The translations under genes were made by a program, and so were the position numbers. DNA of 60,615 bases from Halieaceae bacterium (GTDB lineage: Bacteria > Pseudomonadota > Gammaproteobacteria > Pseudomonadales > Halieaceae). This document shows positions 52,316 through 60,615 of this stretch, piece by piece (within the stretch, counting starts at the first letter, position 1; each line of letters opens with the position of its first letter). The stretch lies in NCBI GenBank assembly GCA_028282105.1, contig JANQIO010000062.1, positions 1 through 60,615 of the forward strand, given 5' to 3'. The notes under the pieces are model-generated. The model ran no database searches. It was given only the letters and a program-made list of their open reading frames with translations, and was not told the DNA's origin.

Positions 52316-52672
52316 TTACAGCGTGTGTTGCTTGAAAATGTCCTGGTATTGCTGCTCTGAGAAGCCCAGGTGGCGGTCGCTGCCGGTGTCCAGCACCGGC
52401 CGTTTCACCAGGGTGGGGTGTTCCAGGATGCTGCGCTGTGCCGCCGCCTGGTCCATCGTCTCGCGGGTGGCCGGGTCGAGCTGCTTCCAGCTGGTGCTGC
52501 GGCGATTGACCACTGTTTCCCAGCCCAGCTCGTCGAGCCAGCGTTTCACGGTGGCCGGGTCGAGCCCCTGCTCACGGAAGTCGTGAAACTGGTAGTCGAT
52601 GTCGTGCTGGTCAAGCCAGCGGCGAGCCTTGCGCACCGTATCGCAGTTGGGGATACCGTACAGCGTAATCAC
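52316..52672 (-). CDS. ArsC/Spx-family thioredoxin-fold protein (YffB-like)
   Basis: This is a 118-residue thioredoxin-fold protein with a single active cysteine in YGIPNCDTVRKARRWL (about residue 10) and HPTLVKRPVLDTG (Arg in the RP motif). GTG 52672 is chosen because family members begin with (M)ITLYGIPNCDT; the upstream frame adds an unrelated leader. YffB-type members are glutathione-dependent reductases or have unknown roles and are not true arsenate-resistance proteins. It heads the dapD-dapE operon, an arrangement also seen in Pseudomonas. Confidence 0.88.
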   Translation of the reverse strand: MITLYGIPNCDTVRKARRWLDQHDIDYQFHDFREQGLDPATVKRWLDELGWETVVNRRSTSWKQLDPATRETMDQAAAQRSILEHPTLVKRPVLDTGSDRHLGFSEQQYQDIFKQHTL

Positions 52673-52776
52673 GGGAATCCATCCGTCGAAATGGGCCGGC
52701 AGAATAGCAAAACTCCCTGTTCCATGCATACTACGGCCCCTTGCGAATGGTCTTTTTGTGGGGTTTGTCGCCAATC

Positions 52777-54483
52777 ATGAATACTCTGCGCAGCTTCCTT
52801 GCGGTGCTGTTAATCGCCTGCCTGGCGGCGTCCCCGGCGCTGGGCGGTCAGGCCGCGGTCGCCATGCCCGATAGCTACGCGGCCCAGGTCAGCCGCGAGG
52901 TGCTGGAGGAGGGCGGCAACGCGGTGGATGCTGCCATAGCGGCGGCGTTTTCCCTGGCGGTGACTTATCCCGAAGCGGGCAACATCGGCGGCGGCGGTTT
53001 CATGGTGGTGCACATGGACGGTGAAACCGGCTTCCTGGATTTTCGCGAGCGGGCGCCGCTGGCGGCGCATCGGGATATGTACCTGGATGCTGACGGCGAG
53101 GTGGATCACCGGCAATCGCTGGTCGGCGGCAGGGCCATCGGCGTGCCCGGTACGGTGCGTGGTATGCAGGCGGCGCACGCGCGCTACGCGCGGCTGCCCT
53201 GGCCACGGTTGTTGGCGCCTGCCATCGCGCTGGCCGAAGACGGCTTTACCGTGCACCCGGACCTGGCGGCAATGAAAGATGAGGCCGTCGTGCATTTCGG
53301 TGACGACGCCAACTTCGCCGCGCATTTCGCAGACATGGAGGCGGGGGCGCACTTCCGTCAGCCCCGGCTGGCGGCCACCCTGCGACGGCTGGCGGCAGAC
53401 CCGAACGACTTTTACCAGGGCGAGGTGGCCCGGCAGATCGTGGCGCAAATGGGTCGCAGCGGCGGCCTGATCAGTGCTGAGGACCTCGCCGGCTACAGCG
53501 CGCCCTGGCGCAAACCCCTGCAGGCCGACTGGCGCGGACACCGGGTCGTGTCGGCGCCGCCGCCCAGCTCCGGCGGCATCGCCCTGGTGCAGCTACTGGG
53601 GATGCACGCTGCCGCCAGCCCGCTGTTCAATGGCGTGGCCCACAATTCGGCACGCTATATCCATCTGCTGGCAGAGCTCGAGAAGCGCGCCTTTGCCGAC
53701 CGGGCCGAGTACCTCGGTGACCCGGACTTTGCGCCGGTGCCGCTGGCGGCCCTGACGGCGCCGGACTACCTGCAGCGCCGGGCCGCGGGCATTGAACTGG
53801 AAGCCATCTCCGAGGGCGTGTTGCCGGGGCTTGGCGGGCGGGCCGACGCTCCGGAACGCCCTGCAGCCTACGAAAGCCCGCAGACCACCCATTTTTCTGT
53901 GCTCGATGGCGACGGCAATGCCGCCGCACTGACCTATACCCAGAACTGGGAGTTTGGCAGCGGCGTGGTGGTGGAAGATGCCGGCTTCCTGCTCAACAAC
54001 CAGATGAATGACTTCAGCGCCAAGCCGGGTGTCCCCAATGCTTTCGGTGTGGTGGGCAGAGATATGAATGCCATTGCGCCGGGCAAACGCATGCTGTCTT
54101 CCATGTCGCCGACCCTGCTGCTGCGGGAGGGCGAGACCGCTGCGGTATTGGGCACCCCAGGGGGTAGCACGATTTTTACCTCGGTGTTGCAGGTGCTGTT
54201 GAACGTGCTTGACTTCGGTATGACCGCCGAGCAGGCGGTGGCGGCTACCCGCTTTCACCACCAACTGCCGGCCGCGCGCCTGCTTCGCCACGACCCGGGC
54301 CGCGAGATCGATGCGCGGGTCAGCGCGCGACTGGCGGCCATGGGCTACCGGGTGGAACCCAATAGCTGGGGTGCGCTGGGGGATGTGCAGCTGATCAGTA
54401 TCGATGCCCAGGGCGGCGTGCAGGCGGCAGCGGATCCCCGCGGCCGTGGCCGCGCCGAGGTGTTCGAACTGGGGTCTCAGTAG
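52777..54483 (+). CDS. ggt: Gamma-glutamyltranspeptidase precursor
   Basis: This periplasmic Ntn-hydrolase cleaves gamma-glutamyl bonds of glutathione and related compounds after autoprocessing. The 568-residue product has a signal peptide (SFLAVLLIACLAASPALGG). It contains the large-subunit motif NIGGGGFMVVH, autoprocessing nucleophile Thr at the start of TTHFSVLDGDGNA (about 380), and substrate-binding NNQMNDFS and SSMSPTLLL with PGGS. ATG 52777 directly precedes the signal peptide; a TTG at 52741 is possible but not needed. It is divergent from the ArsC-like gene. Confidence 0.93.
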   Translation: MNTLRSFLAVLLIACLAASPALGGQAAVAMPDSYAAQVSREVLEEGGNAVDAAIAAAFSLAVTYPEAGNIGGGGFMVVHMDGETGFLDFRERAPLAAHRDMYLDADGEVDHRQSLVGGRAIGVPGTVRGMQAAHARYARLPWPRLLAPAIALAEDGFTVHPDLAAMKDEAVVHFGDDANFAAHFADMEAGAHFRQPRLAATLRRLAADPNDFYQGEVARQIVAQMGRSGGLISAEDLAGYSAPWRKPLQADWRGHRVVSAPPPSSGGIALVQLLGMHAAASPLFNGVAHNSARYIHLLAELEKRAFADRAEYLGDPDFAPVPLAALTAPDYLQRRAAGIELEAISEGVLPGLGGRADAPERPAAYESPQTTHFSVLDGDGNAAALTYTQNWEFGSGVVVEDAGFLLNNQMNDFSAKPGVPNAFGVVGRDMNAIAPGKRMLSSMSPTLLLREGETAAVLGTPGGSTIFTSVLQVLLNVLDFGMTAEQAVAATRFHHQLPAARLLRHDPGREIDARVSARLAAMGYRVEPNSWGALGDVQLISIDAQGGVQAAADPRGRGRAEVFELGSQ

Positions 54484-54501
54484 CCCCAGACGACGTTGTC
54501 G

Positions 54502-55155
54502 TCAGGCCTTGCGGGTTTTCTTGGGGCGCTTGCGGTTGGGGTAGCAGGTTCGGCAGATCTCACAGACGGTGCCGTCGCAGCCGCGGGCGGTGCAGTACTC
54601 GCGGCCGAAAAAAATGATCTGCAGGTGCAGGTCATTCCAGCAGGCCTCCGGGAACAGCCGCTTGAGGTCTTTTTCGGTCTGGGTCACGTTCTTGCCGCTG
54701 CTGAGTCCCCAGCGCTGGGCGAGGCGGTGGATATGGGTATCCACCGGAAAAGCCGGCACGCCAAAGGCCTGGGCCATGACCACGCTGGCAGTCTTGTGAC
54801 CCACGCCCGGCAGTTGCTCCAGGGCCTCCATATCCGCCGGCACCTCGCCGTCGTAATCCTCTACCAGGATTTCGCTGAGCCGCCTGATGGCCTTGGATTT
54901 CTGTGGCGACAAGCCACAGGGGCGGATGATCTCGCGAATCTGCTCGGCGCTGAGGCGGGCCATGTCGTGGGGGTTGTCGGCGGCGGCAAACAGGGCCGGT
55001 GTGACCTGGTTGACGCGTTCATCCGTGCACTGGGCACTGAGCAGCACGGCCACCAGCAGGGTGTAGGGGTCGCTGTGGTCCAACGGCACCGGCGGTTCCG
55101 GGTACAGGGTCTGCAGTCGCTTCAGTATGTAGGCGACACGCTCTGCCTTGAGCAT
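54502..55155 (-). CDS. nth: Endonuclease III (DNA glycosylase/AP lyase) with unusual cysteine spacing
   Basis: Nth removes oxidised pyrimidines. The 217-residue protein has LLSAQCTDERVNQVTP, the helix-hairpin-helix LPGVGHKTASVV with catalytic Lys, and PVDTHIHRLAQR with catalytic Asp. The iron-sulfur region reads YCTARGCDGTVCEICRTC, with five cysteines spaced C-x4-C-x4-C-x2-C-x2-C instead of the usual C-x6-C-x2-C-x5-C, so cluster ligation differs from E. coli Nth. The tail is very basic (NRKRPKKTRKA). The start overlaps the dapC stop (TAATG). Confidence 0.92.
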   Translation of the reverse strand: MLKAERVAYILKRLQTLYPEPPVPLDHSDPYTLLVAVLLSAQCTDERVNQVTPALFAAADNPHDMARLSAEQIREIIRPCGLSPQKSKAIRRLSEILVEDYDGEVPADMEALEQLPGVGHKTASVVMAQAFGVPAFPVDTHIHRLAQRWGLSSGKNVTQTEKDLKRLFPEACWNDLHLQIIFFGREYCTARGCDGTVCEICRTCYPNRKRPKKTRKA

Positions 55156-56342
55156 TACCAGGCCTCCAGCGTCTGTTTCAGGCAGTCTGCCGCGCGCAGG
55201 CAATCCGCCAGCGGCGGTACCAGCGCCATGCGTATCCGCTGCTCTCCAGGATTGCCGGCCGCTGTGTCACGGCCCAGGAAGCGCCCGGGTAATACGGTGA
55301 GGTGGTGCTGTGCATAGAGCCGGCGGGCCAGCTCGGTATCCGCCATCGGCGTGCGCGGCCACAGGTAGAAGCCGGCCGGCGGACGCTGGAAGTCCAGCAC
55401 GCCCGCGAGGCGCTGAGCGACCGCATCGAACTTCTGTCGGTACAGGGCCCGGTTCTCACGCACATGGGTCTCGTCGGACCAGGCCGCCTGGCTGGCCAGC
55501 TGGTGGTGCATTGGCAGGGCGCAGCCGTGATAGGTGCGGTAGCGCAGGAAGGCCTCAATCAGCGCCGCATCGCCGGCGACAAAGCCCGAGCGCAGGCCCG
55601 GCAGGTTGGAGCGTTTTGACAGGCTGTGGAATACCAGGCAGCGGTCGTAGCCGGGCACACCGGCCTCGATGCAGGCCTGCAACAGCCCGGGCGGCGGCTG
55701 GTTCTCGTCGGCGTAGATCTCCGAGTAACACTCGTCGCTGACAATGACAAAGTCATGCTCCACCGCCAGTGCCACCAGCTGTTTCAGCGTCGCCAGCGGA
55801 GTGATGGCGCCGCTGGGATTGCCCGGGTTGCACAGGTACAGGAGCTGACAGCGCTGCCAGGTTTCCTGGGTCACGGCGGCGTAATCCGGCACAAAGCCGG
55901 TGTCCTCGCGACAATCCAGGAAGCCGATCTCAGCCCCGGCCAGCAGCGCCGCGCCTTCGTAGATCTGGTAGAAGGGGTTGGGGCACAGGACCAGGGGTTC
56001 GCGGCGGCGATCGATGACCGCCTGGGCGACTGCAAACAGGCCCTCGCGGGTGCCGGAGACCGGCAGGATTTCCCGTTCCGGGTCGACACCCGGCAGGCGG
56101 AAGCGCGCCGCCAGCCAGGCCGCCATGCTGTTGCGCAGCTCAGCGCTGCCGCGCGTGGCGGGATAGCGTGAGAGCTCGGGCAGGGCCTGTGCCAGGGTGT
56201 CCAGCACAAAGGCGGGGGCGTCGTGCTGGGGTTCGCCTATCCCCAGGTTCAGCGCCGGTAACGCCGGTGCTGACAGGTCGGCGAACAGGGCGCGCAGTCG
56301 CTCAAAGGGATAGGGCTGCAGCAGATCCAGATCCGGGTTCAT
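55155..56342 (-). CDS. dapC: Succinyldiaminopimelate aminotransferase
   Basis: This fold-type I PLP aminotransferase (395 residues) converts N-succinyl-2-amino-6-ketopimelate to succinyl-diaminopimelate. Motifs are LNLGIGEPQHDAP, LLYLCNPGNPSGA, VSDECYSEIY, PLP-binding Lys in HSLSKRSNLPGLRSGF and a C-terminal substrate Arg in GEQRIRMALV. Position next to glnD, as in Pseudomonas and Bordetella, and the dapD/dapE genes nearby support DapC over other class I/II aminotransferases. Its start is 24 nt downstream of glnD. Confidence 0.92.
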   Translation of the reverse strand: MNPDLDLLQPYPFERLRALFADLSAPALPALNLGIGEPQHDAPAFVLDTLAQALPELSRYPATRGSAELRNSMAAWLAARFRLPGVDPEREILPVSGTREGLFAVAQAVIDRRREPLVLCPNPFYQIYEGAALLAGAEIGFLDCREDTGFVPDYAAVTQETWQRCQLLYLCNPGNPSGAITPLATLKQLVALAVEHDFVIVSDECYSEIYADENQPPPGLLQACIEAGVPGYDRCLVFHSLSKRSNLPGLRSGFVAGDAALIEAFLRYRTYHGCALPMHHQLASQAAWSDETHVRENRALYRQKFDAVAQRLAGVLDFQRPPAGFYLWPRTPMADTELARRLYAQHHLTVLPGRFLGRDTAAGNPGEQRIRMALVPPLADCLRAADCLKQTLEAW

Positions 56343-56366
56343 GCCGGGGCGACGTCAGGGGGACGC

Positions 56367-59036
56367 TCAGGCTGCCGCCTGCTCGTCCAGTTCCTTGCAG
56401 ATGGTATTGCGGATGTTGACGACCAGGTCGGGGTCTTCCAGCGGCTCGTGATTGGCGTCGGTGATAAAGAAAACGTCTTCGACACGTTCCCCGAGGGTGG
56501 TGATCTTGGCCGCCTGCAGCACAATCCCGTGCTCGAAAAAGATACGCCCGATGCGCGCCAGCAGGCCGGGCCGGTCTGGCGTCGTGACCTCAAGCACGCT
56601 GACGTTCTTGATGCTGTCCACGTACAGACTGGTCTCGGTGGGCATGGAGAAATAGCGCACGGCCCGCGGCGTGCGGCGGGCGACCACCTCAGGGAAGCGG
56701 TCGCGGTCGGTCAGGGTGGCCTTGAGGAACTCGACGATGTGCTCCAGGCGCTGGCTGTCGCTGGCGATTGAGGCGCCGCTCTCGTCCAGTACGAAGAAGC
56801 TGTCCATGGCCATGCCTTCCACCGAACTGTAGAGGCGCGCGTCGAGGACGCTCAGGTGCAGCTGCTCCAGGGCGGCGGTCACCACCGAGAACAGGTAGTC
56901 CTGGGTGCGGGCGTGGATGAAAATCTGGGTGGCAGCGTCGGTTTGCAGCACCAGGTCGGGTTTCACCAAGACCAGCGGGGTCGACTTGTCGTAGTGCTGG
57001 GCAATAGCCTCGGTGTGCCAGACGATATCGTCCACGTGCTCGCGCAGGAAATAGTCTTCACCGGCCTCGGCCCACAGGGCTTTGACTTCCTCGGCGATAA
57101 AGCCGCGGTCTTCCAGCCGCTCCAGCGCCTGGCGCTGGGTGCTGGCGATGGCCTCCTGTTTGCCCACCTGGTTGTCGAGGCCGCGCTGCAGGGCGCGCCG
57201 GGTCTCGGTGTAGAGCTGGCGGAGCAGCGAACCGCGCCAGGCATTCCAGAGGGTGGGGTTGGTGGCATTGATGTCGGCTACGGTCAGCGCCAGCAGGTAG
57301 TCCAGGTAGGTCTGGCTGCCGACGACGGTGGCAAACTCGTTGATCACTTCCGGGTCGGTGATGTCCTTGCGCTGGGCGGTGCCCGACATCAGCAGGTGGT
57401 TCTCCACCAGCCACACCACCAGGTCGGTGTCGCGCTCGTTGACGCCGTGGTTCTCACAAAAGCTGCGTGCATCGGTAGCGCCCAGTTCCGAGTGGTCGCC
57501 GCCGCGACCCTTGGCAATGTCATGATAGATCCCGGCGATGTACAGCAGCTCGATCTTGGGAAGCCGCGCCGCCACGCGGCTGGTGACCGGGAAGCGCTCC
57601 TGGTCCTCGGGGTACAGCAGGCGGCGCATGTTCTTGACCACTTCCAGGGTGTGGGCATCGACCGTGTAAATGTGGAACAGGTCGTGCTGCATCTGGCCGA
57701 CGATGCGGCCGAACTCCGGCAGGTACTTGCCGAGTATGCCGAAGCGGTGCATGCGCCGCAGCTGCAGGGCCATCTTGTTGGAGGAGCGCAGGATGTCCAT
57801 GAAAAGCTTGCGGTTGCGTGGGTCGGCGCGGAACTCGCTGTCGATCAACTCGCGGCGCTCGCGGGTCAGGCGAATGGTGGCGGCGAACACCCCCTCGATG
57901 CGCTCGTCCTGGGCACACAGCAGGAACAGCTCCAGCAGGGCGGAGGGCTCGCGGTCGAAAACCTCGTCGTCCTTCACTTCCAGTAGACCGTTGCGAATCT
58001 GGAAGCGCGGATTGAGGTCGATGATCTGCTCCGGGGCGTCGGAGCGCAGGATGACCTGGTCAAAGTGCTGCATCAGCACTTCATTGAGCTGGGCAATCGC
58101 CAGCGCCGCCCGGTAGTAGCGCTGCATGAACTGCTCTACCGCCAGGCGTATGTCGCTGTCCTGGTAGCCGAACAGACCCGCCAGCTCACGCTGGTAGTCG
58201 AACAGCAGGCGGTTTTCCTCGCGCCCGGTAATCATGTGCAGGGCCCAGCGCACGCGCCACAGGAACTCGCGGCCGCGCAGCAGGATGTTGAGCTCGTCCT
58301 CGGTGAGGAAGCCCAGATCTTTCAGTGATTCCGGGTCGCCGGTGCCGAACTGGCGCAGGGCAATCCAACTGATGGTCTGTATATCGCGCAGGCCGCCGGG
58401 TGAGCCCTTTACATTGGGCTCCAGGTTGTACTCGGTGTCGGCGTACTTGGCATGGCGCTCTACCTGTTCGTCCCACTTGGCGCGGAAGAACGCGGCGCTG
58501 TCCCAGCGCTGGTCAGCCTCAATGGCTGTCGTCATCTGCTGAAAAAGCTGCTCGGAGCCGACAATCAGCCGCGCCTCCATCAGGGTCGTGCACACGGTGA
58601 TGTCGCTGCCGGCGGCCGCGACGCATTCTGCGACGCTGCGCACCGAATGACCGATATCCAGTTTGATGTCCCAGAGCTGGGTGACGAAGCCTTCGATCGC
58701 CGTATGCTGGTCCTCGGCGTCATCGTCCACGAGGATCAGCAGGTCGATGTCCGATGCCGGGTGCAACTCGCCGCGGCCGTAGCCACCGACGGCGACCAGG
58801 GCGATGCGGCTTTCACCCCATGCGAATCGCGCCCACAGCAGCCGCATGACCTCGTCGATGGCGGCTGCGCGTAGCTGCAGCAACTCGCCGATATCGCGGC
58901 CGTCACGGAATTCCCGGTTAAGCCAGTCGTTGGCGCGCTCGCAGGCGGCGCGCAGGGTGGATACCGGGCTGTCGACTACTGCACACGCTTCGGCCAGGGC
59001 GGCCGGGTCAAGCAATTCGCCGGGACAGGCGTTCAT
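56367..59036 (-). CDS. glnD: Bifunctional uridylyltransferase/uridylyl-removing enzyme GlnD
   Basis: GlnD is the cytoplasmic glutamine sensor that uridylylates or deuridylylates PII proteins. The 889-residue product has the nucleotidyltransferase motif GGYGRGELHPASDIDLLI (about 84-101, metal Asp96 and Asp98) and the HD domain with YHDIAKGRGGDHSELG (near residue 500) for uridylyl removal. Two C-terminal ACT domains bind glutamine (about 700-770 and 810-885, including EVTTPDRPGLLARIGRIF). All catalytic motifs are intact. Its start overlaps the map stop by 4 bp (ATGA). Confidence 0.95.
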   Translation of the reverse strand: MNACPGELLDPAALAEACAVVDSPVSTLRAACERANDWLNREFRDGRDIGELLQLRAAAIDEVMRLLWARFAWGESRIALVAVGGYGRGELHPASDIDLLILVDDDAEDQHTAIEGFVTQLWDIKLDIGHSVRSVAECVAAAGSDITVCTTLMEARLIVGSEQLFQQMTTAIEADQRWDSAAFFRAKWDEQVERHAKYADTEYNLEPNVKGSPGGLRDIQTISWIALRQFGTGDPESLKDLGFLTEDELNILLRGREFLWRVRWALHMITGREENRLLFDYQRELAGLFGYQDSDIRLAVEQFMQRYYRAALAIAQLNEVLMQHFDQVILRSDAPEQIIDLNPRFQIRNGLLEVKDDEVFDREPSALLELFLLCAQDERIEGVFAATIRLTRERRELIDSEFRADPRNRKLFMDILRSSNKMALQLRRMHRFGILGKYLPEFGRIVGQMQHDLFHIYTVDAHTLEVVKNMRRLLYPEDQERFPVTSRVAARLPKIELLYIAGIYHDIAKGRGGDHSELGATDARSFCENHGVNERDTDLVVWLVENHLLMSGTAQRKDITDPEVINEFATVVGSQTYLDYLLALTVADINATNPTLWNAWRGSLLRQLYTETRRALQRGLDNQVGKQEAIASTQRQALERLEDRGFIAEEVKALWAEAGEDYFLREHVDDIVWHTEAIAQHYDKSTPLVLVKPDLVLQTDAATQIFIHARTQDYLFSVVTAALEQLHLSVLDARLYSSVEGMAMDSFFVLDESGASIASDSQRLEHIVEFLKATLTDRDRFPEVVARRTPRAVRYFSMPTETSLYVDSIKNVSVLEVTTPDRPGLLARIGRIFFEHGIVLQAAKITTLGERVEDVFFITDANHEPLEDPDLVVNIRNTICKELDEQAAA

Positions 59037-59809
59037 GAGAAGTGTTCTTCGCTCCTGGCGGTGAGAACCTCACAACCGCTGCTGGTGACGGCCAGAGTGT
59101 GCTCCCACTGGGCCGAGAGGCGGCCGTCGCGGGTAGACACGGTCCAGCCATCCTTCTTGTTGAGTTTTACGTGGCGGCGGCCGGCGTTGAGCATGGGCTC
59201 GATAGTGAAGGTCATGCCTTCCTTGAGGGTCATGCCGGAACCGCGGCGGCCATAGTGCAGCACCTGGGGTTCTTCATGGAACACCCGGCCGATGCCGTGG
59301 CCACAGTACTCGCGGACCACCGAGTAATAGTTCTTCTCGGCATACTGCTGGATGACGTGGCCGATGTCGCCCAGGGTCGCGCCGGGCTTGACCACCTCGA
59401 TGCCGCGGTAAAGGCACTCCTGGGTAATCTTCACCAGGCGCTCAGCGTGGCTGGCGGGGCTGCCGATGAAGAACATCTTGCTGGTGTCGCCGTGGTAGCC
59501 GTCCTTGATAACGGTGACGTCGATGTTGACGATATCGCCGTTCCTGAGAATCTTCTTGTCGCTGGGGATGCCGTGGCAGACCACCTCGTTAACCGAGGTG
59601 CAGATCGACTTGGGGAAGCCGTTGTAGTTGAGCGGCGCCGGCACCGCGTCCTGCACGTCGACGATGTAGTCGTGGCAGATGCGGTCCAGTTCACCGGTGC
59701 TCACGCCGGGCACGACGTGGGGCTCGATCATTTCCAGCACCTCGGCAGCCAGCCGGCCGGCAGCGCGCATTTTCTCAAGCTCGTCGGCGGTCTTCAGGGT
59801 GACGGCCAT
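59033..59809 (-). CDS. map: Type I methionine aminopeptidase
   Basis: Map removes the initiator methionine from nascent proteins. The protein has 258 residues from ATG 59809 (MAVTLKTADELEKMRAAGRL), the usual family start. In-frame ATGs at 59839 and 59890 would add up to 27 residues and cannot be excluded, because no start has an ideal ribosome binding site. Metal ligands are in NIDVTV (Asp), HGDTSKMF (Asp), CGHGIGR (His), TIEPML (Glu) and WEHTLAV (Glu). It is divergent from rpsB and heads the map-glnD-dapC-nth operon. Confidence 0.94.
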   Translation of the reverse strand: MAVTLKTADELEKMRAAGRLAAEVLEMIEPHVVPGVSTGELDRICHDYIVDVQDAVPAPLNYNGFPKSICTSVNEVVCHGIPSDKKILRNGDIVNIDVTVIKDGYHGDTSKMFFIGSPASHAERLVKITQECLYRGIEVVKPGATLGDIGHVIQQYAEKNYYSVVREYCGHGIGRVFHEEPQVLHYGRRGSGMTLKEGMTFTIEPMLNAGRRHVKLNKKDGWTVSTRDGRLSAQWEHTLAVTSSGCEVLTARSEEHFS

Positions 59810-60029
59810 CGGGTCTCGGTGTAGGGGAAGGTCTTCCATCGCTGTGCCTGATTCTCCGCGGGCGAGCCCGGCTTGTGGTGCTTCACTCATGACGCTCAAG
59901 GTGGCGCCTGCAGGAGTTGCAGCCGCCTGCGGCCTGGGCCGCTGTAAAAAGGGGCGACATTGTAACCCGAGAGCCCGTGGGTTGGGCAAATTTCAACCAA
60001 AAAACAGTGTCTTAGGGCAGATTCTATGG

Positions 60030-60196
60030 TATAAAGCGCGCCGTCCGATAGCGGCACTCCCGCCAGCATTGGACAAAACAACGACGCACACATGCCGTCA
60101 CATGGTTCAGGGTGCCCGAATTCACGCGGTTTTACCGCCGGTTCGGGTTGGATCATGGGGCATGTGGAGGACTAACCCGTTTAAAAGGTAATTCAC
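60030..60196 (+). promoter_or_regulatory. rpsB promoter and structured 5' leader
   Basis: TATAAA (60030-60035) is a -10 candidate. The leader contains CCCGAA (60115-60120) pairing with TTCGGG (60142-60147) around an inner hairpin GCGGT/ACCGC (60126-60130, 60134-60138), followed by GTGGAGGACTAA and the start codon. E. coli rpsB is autoregulated by S2 through a long structured leader, so this 160-nt leader probably has that role. Short reading frames through it are not credible. Confidence 0.55.
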
Positions 60197-60615
60197 ATGA
60201 CGCAGGTAAGTATGCGCGACCTGCTGCAGGCAGGCGCACACTTCGGGCACCAGACTCGCTACTGGAACCCCAAGATGGGCGAGTACATTTTCGGTGCTCG
60301 CAACAAGATCCATATCATCAACCTCGAGCACACCGTGCCGGCATTCAACGATGCCCTGTCACTGGTGAAGCAGCTCGCTTCCAACAAGAACAAGGTCCTG
60401 TTTGTGGGCACCAAGCGTGCCGCCGGCAAGATCATCAAGGAGCAGGCGGATCGCGCCGGTATGCCTTACGTCAGCCATCGCTGGCTGGGCGGCATGCTGA
60501 CCAACTACAAGACTATCCGCGCCTCCATCAAGCGGCTGCGCGACCTGGAAACCCAGGCTGAGGATGGCACCTTCGCCCGCCTGACCAAGAAAGAAGCGCT
60601 GATGCGTACCCGCGC
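60197..60615 (+). CDS. rpsB: 30S ribosomal protein S2, 5' part (runs off window)
   Basis: The first 139 codons of ribosomal protein S2 are present and the frame continues past the right edge. The translation begins [20 protein letters not shown], then [20 protein letters not shown] and [16 protein letters not shown], and carries [13 protein letters not shown], all hallmarks of S2. ATG 60197 is the only sensible start. tsf should follow outside the window. It is divergent from map, the common gammaproteobacterial arrangement. Confidence 0.97.
   Translation, partial: MTQVSMRDLLQAGAHFGHQTRYWNPKMGEYIFGARNKIHIINLEHTVPAFNDALSLVKQLASNKNKVLFVGTKRAAGKIIKEQADRAGMPYVSHRWLGGMLTNYKTIRASIKRLRDLETQAEDGTFARLTKKEALMRTR

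Noticed and set aside
60112-60561. 149-codon plus-strand frame overlapping rpsB
   Set aside because: It is out of frame with the clearly recognisable S2 protein and begins in the leader.

Overview
The window looks like a GC-rich chromosome segment of a marine-type gammaproteobacterium. The right end carries rpsB, map, glnD, dapC and nth, then dapD and dapE, in an order resembling Pseudomonas and its relatives. BamC, RsmJ, SOS-type LexA control, TonB receptors and a fatty-acid/steroid-like catabolic gene set suggest a member of the Halieaceae or another Cellvibrionales relative. That placement is an inference from gene content only.

Layout. (1) 1-2.1 kb: the edge of a chromosomal integron. 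A SOS-controlled integron integrase (intI) faces away from a putative attI site and from the start of a first cassette ORF cut by the window edge. A mazEF toxin-antitoxin pair lies tail-to-tail with intI. (2) 2.2-15 kb: two RND efflux systems, each with its own periplasmic adaptor but no outer-membrane channel, plus an MscS channel and a HxlR-type regulator. The regulator's upstream region shares a 16-bp element with the promoter of the second pump. A cluster of five GGGGTCAGAGCCC palindromes lies in between. (3) 15-35.6 kb: accessory oxidative metabolism. This holds SDRs, an Old Yellow Enzyme, an MDR reductase, a PQQ dehydrogenase, a CitE-like lyase, an amidohydrolase/MarR pair with a perfect 20-bp palindromic operator, a thiolase-like/DUF35 pair divergent from two acyl-CoA dehydrogenases, a TonB receptor, an HSL-type esterase and an HsdA-like hydroxysteroid dehydrogenase. 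Together these suggest uptake and side-chain degradation of a steroid- or terpenoid-like substrate. (4) 35.6-36.1 kb: no credible gene, but two inverted copies of an elaborate hairpin element whose stems differ in sequence while keeping pairing. (5) 36.1-41.1 kb: an MCE/Mla-type lipid transporter operon with 4-bp overlaps. (6) 41.2-60.6 kb: mostly housekeeping genes: dapA-bamC-MBL hydrolase, a class III cyclase-like/HD phosphohydrolase pair with rsmJ, SDRs, TraB/GumN, arsC-like-dapD-dapE, ggt, map-glnD-dapC-nth and rpsB.

The observations most worth following are the covarying hairpin elements (35,631-36,085), the cyclase-like/HD hydrolase gene pair (44,541-46,747), the integron platform at the left edge, and the shared operator linking the HxlR regulator to the second RND pump. 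No rRNA, tRNA, CRISPR array or complete insertion sequence was recognised.
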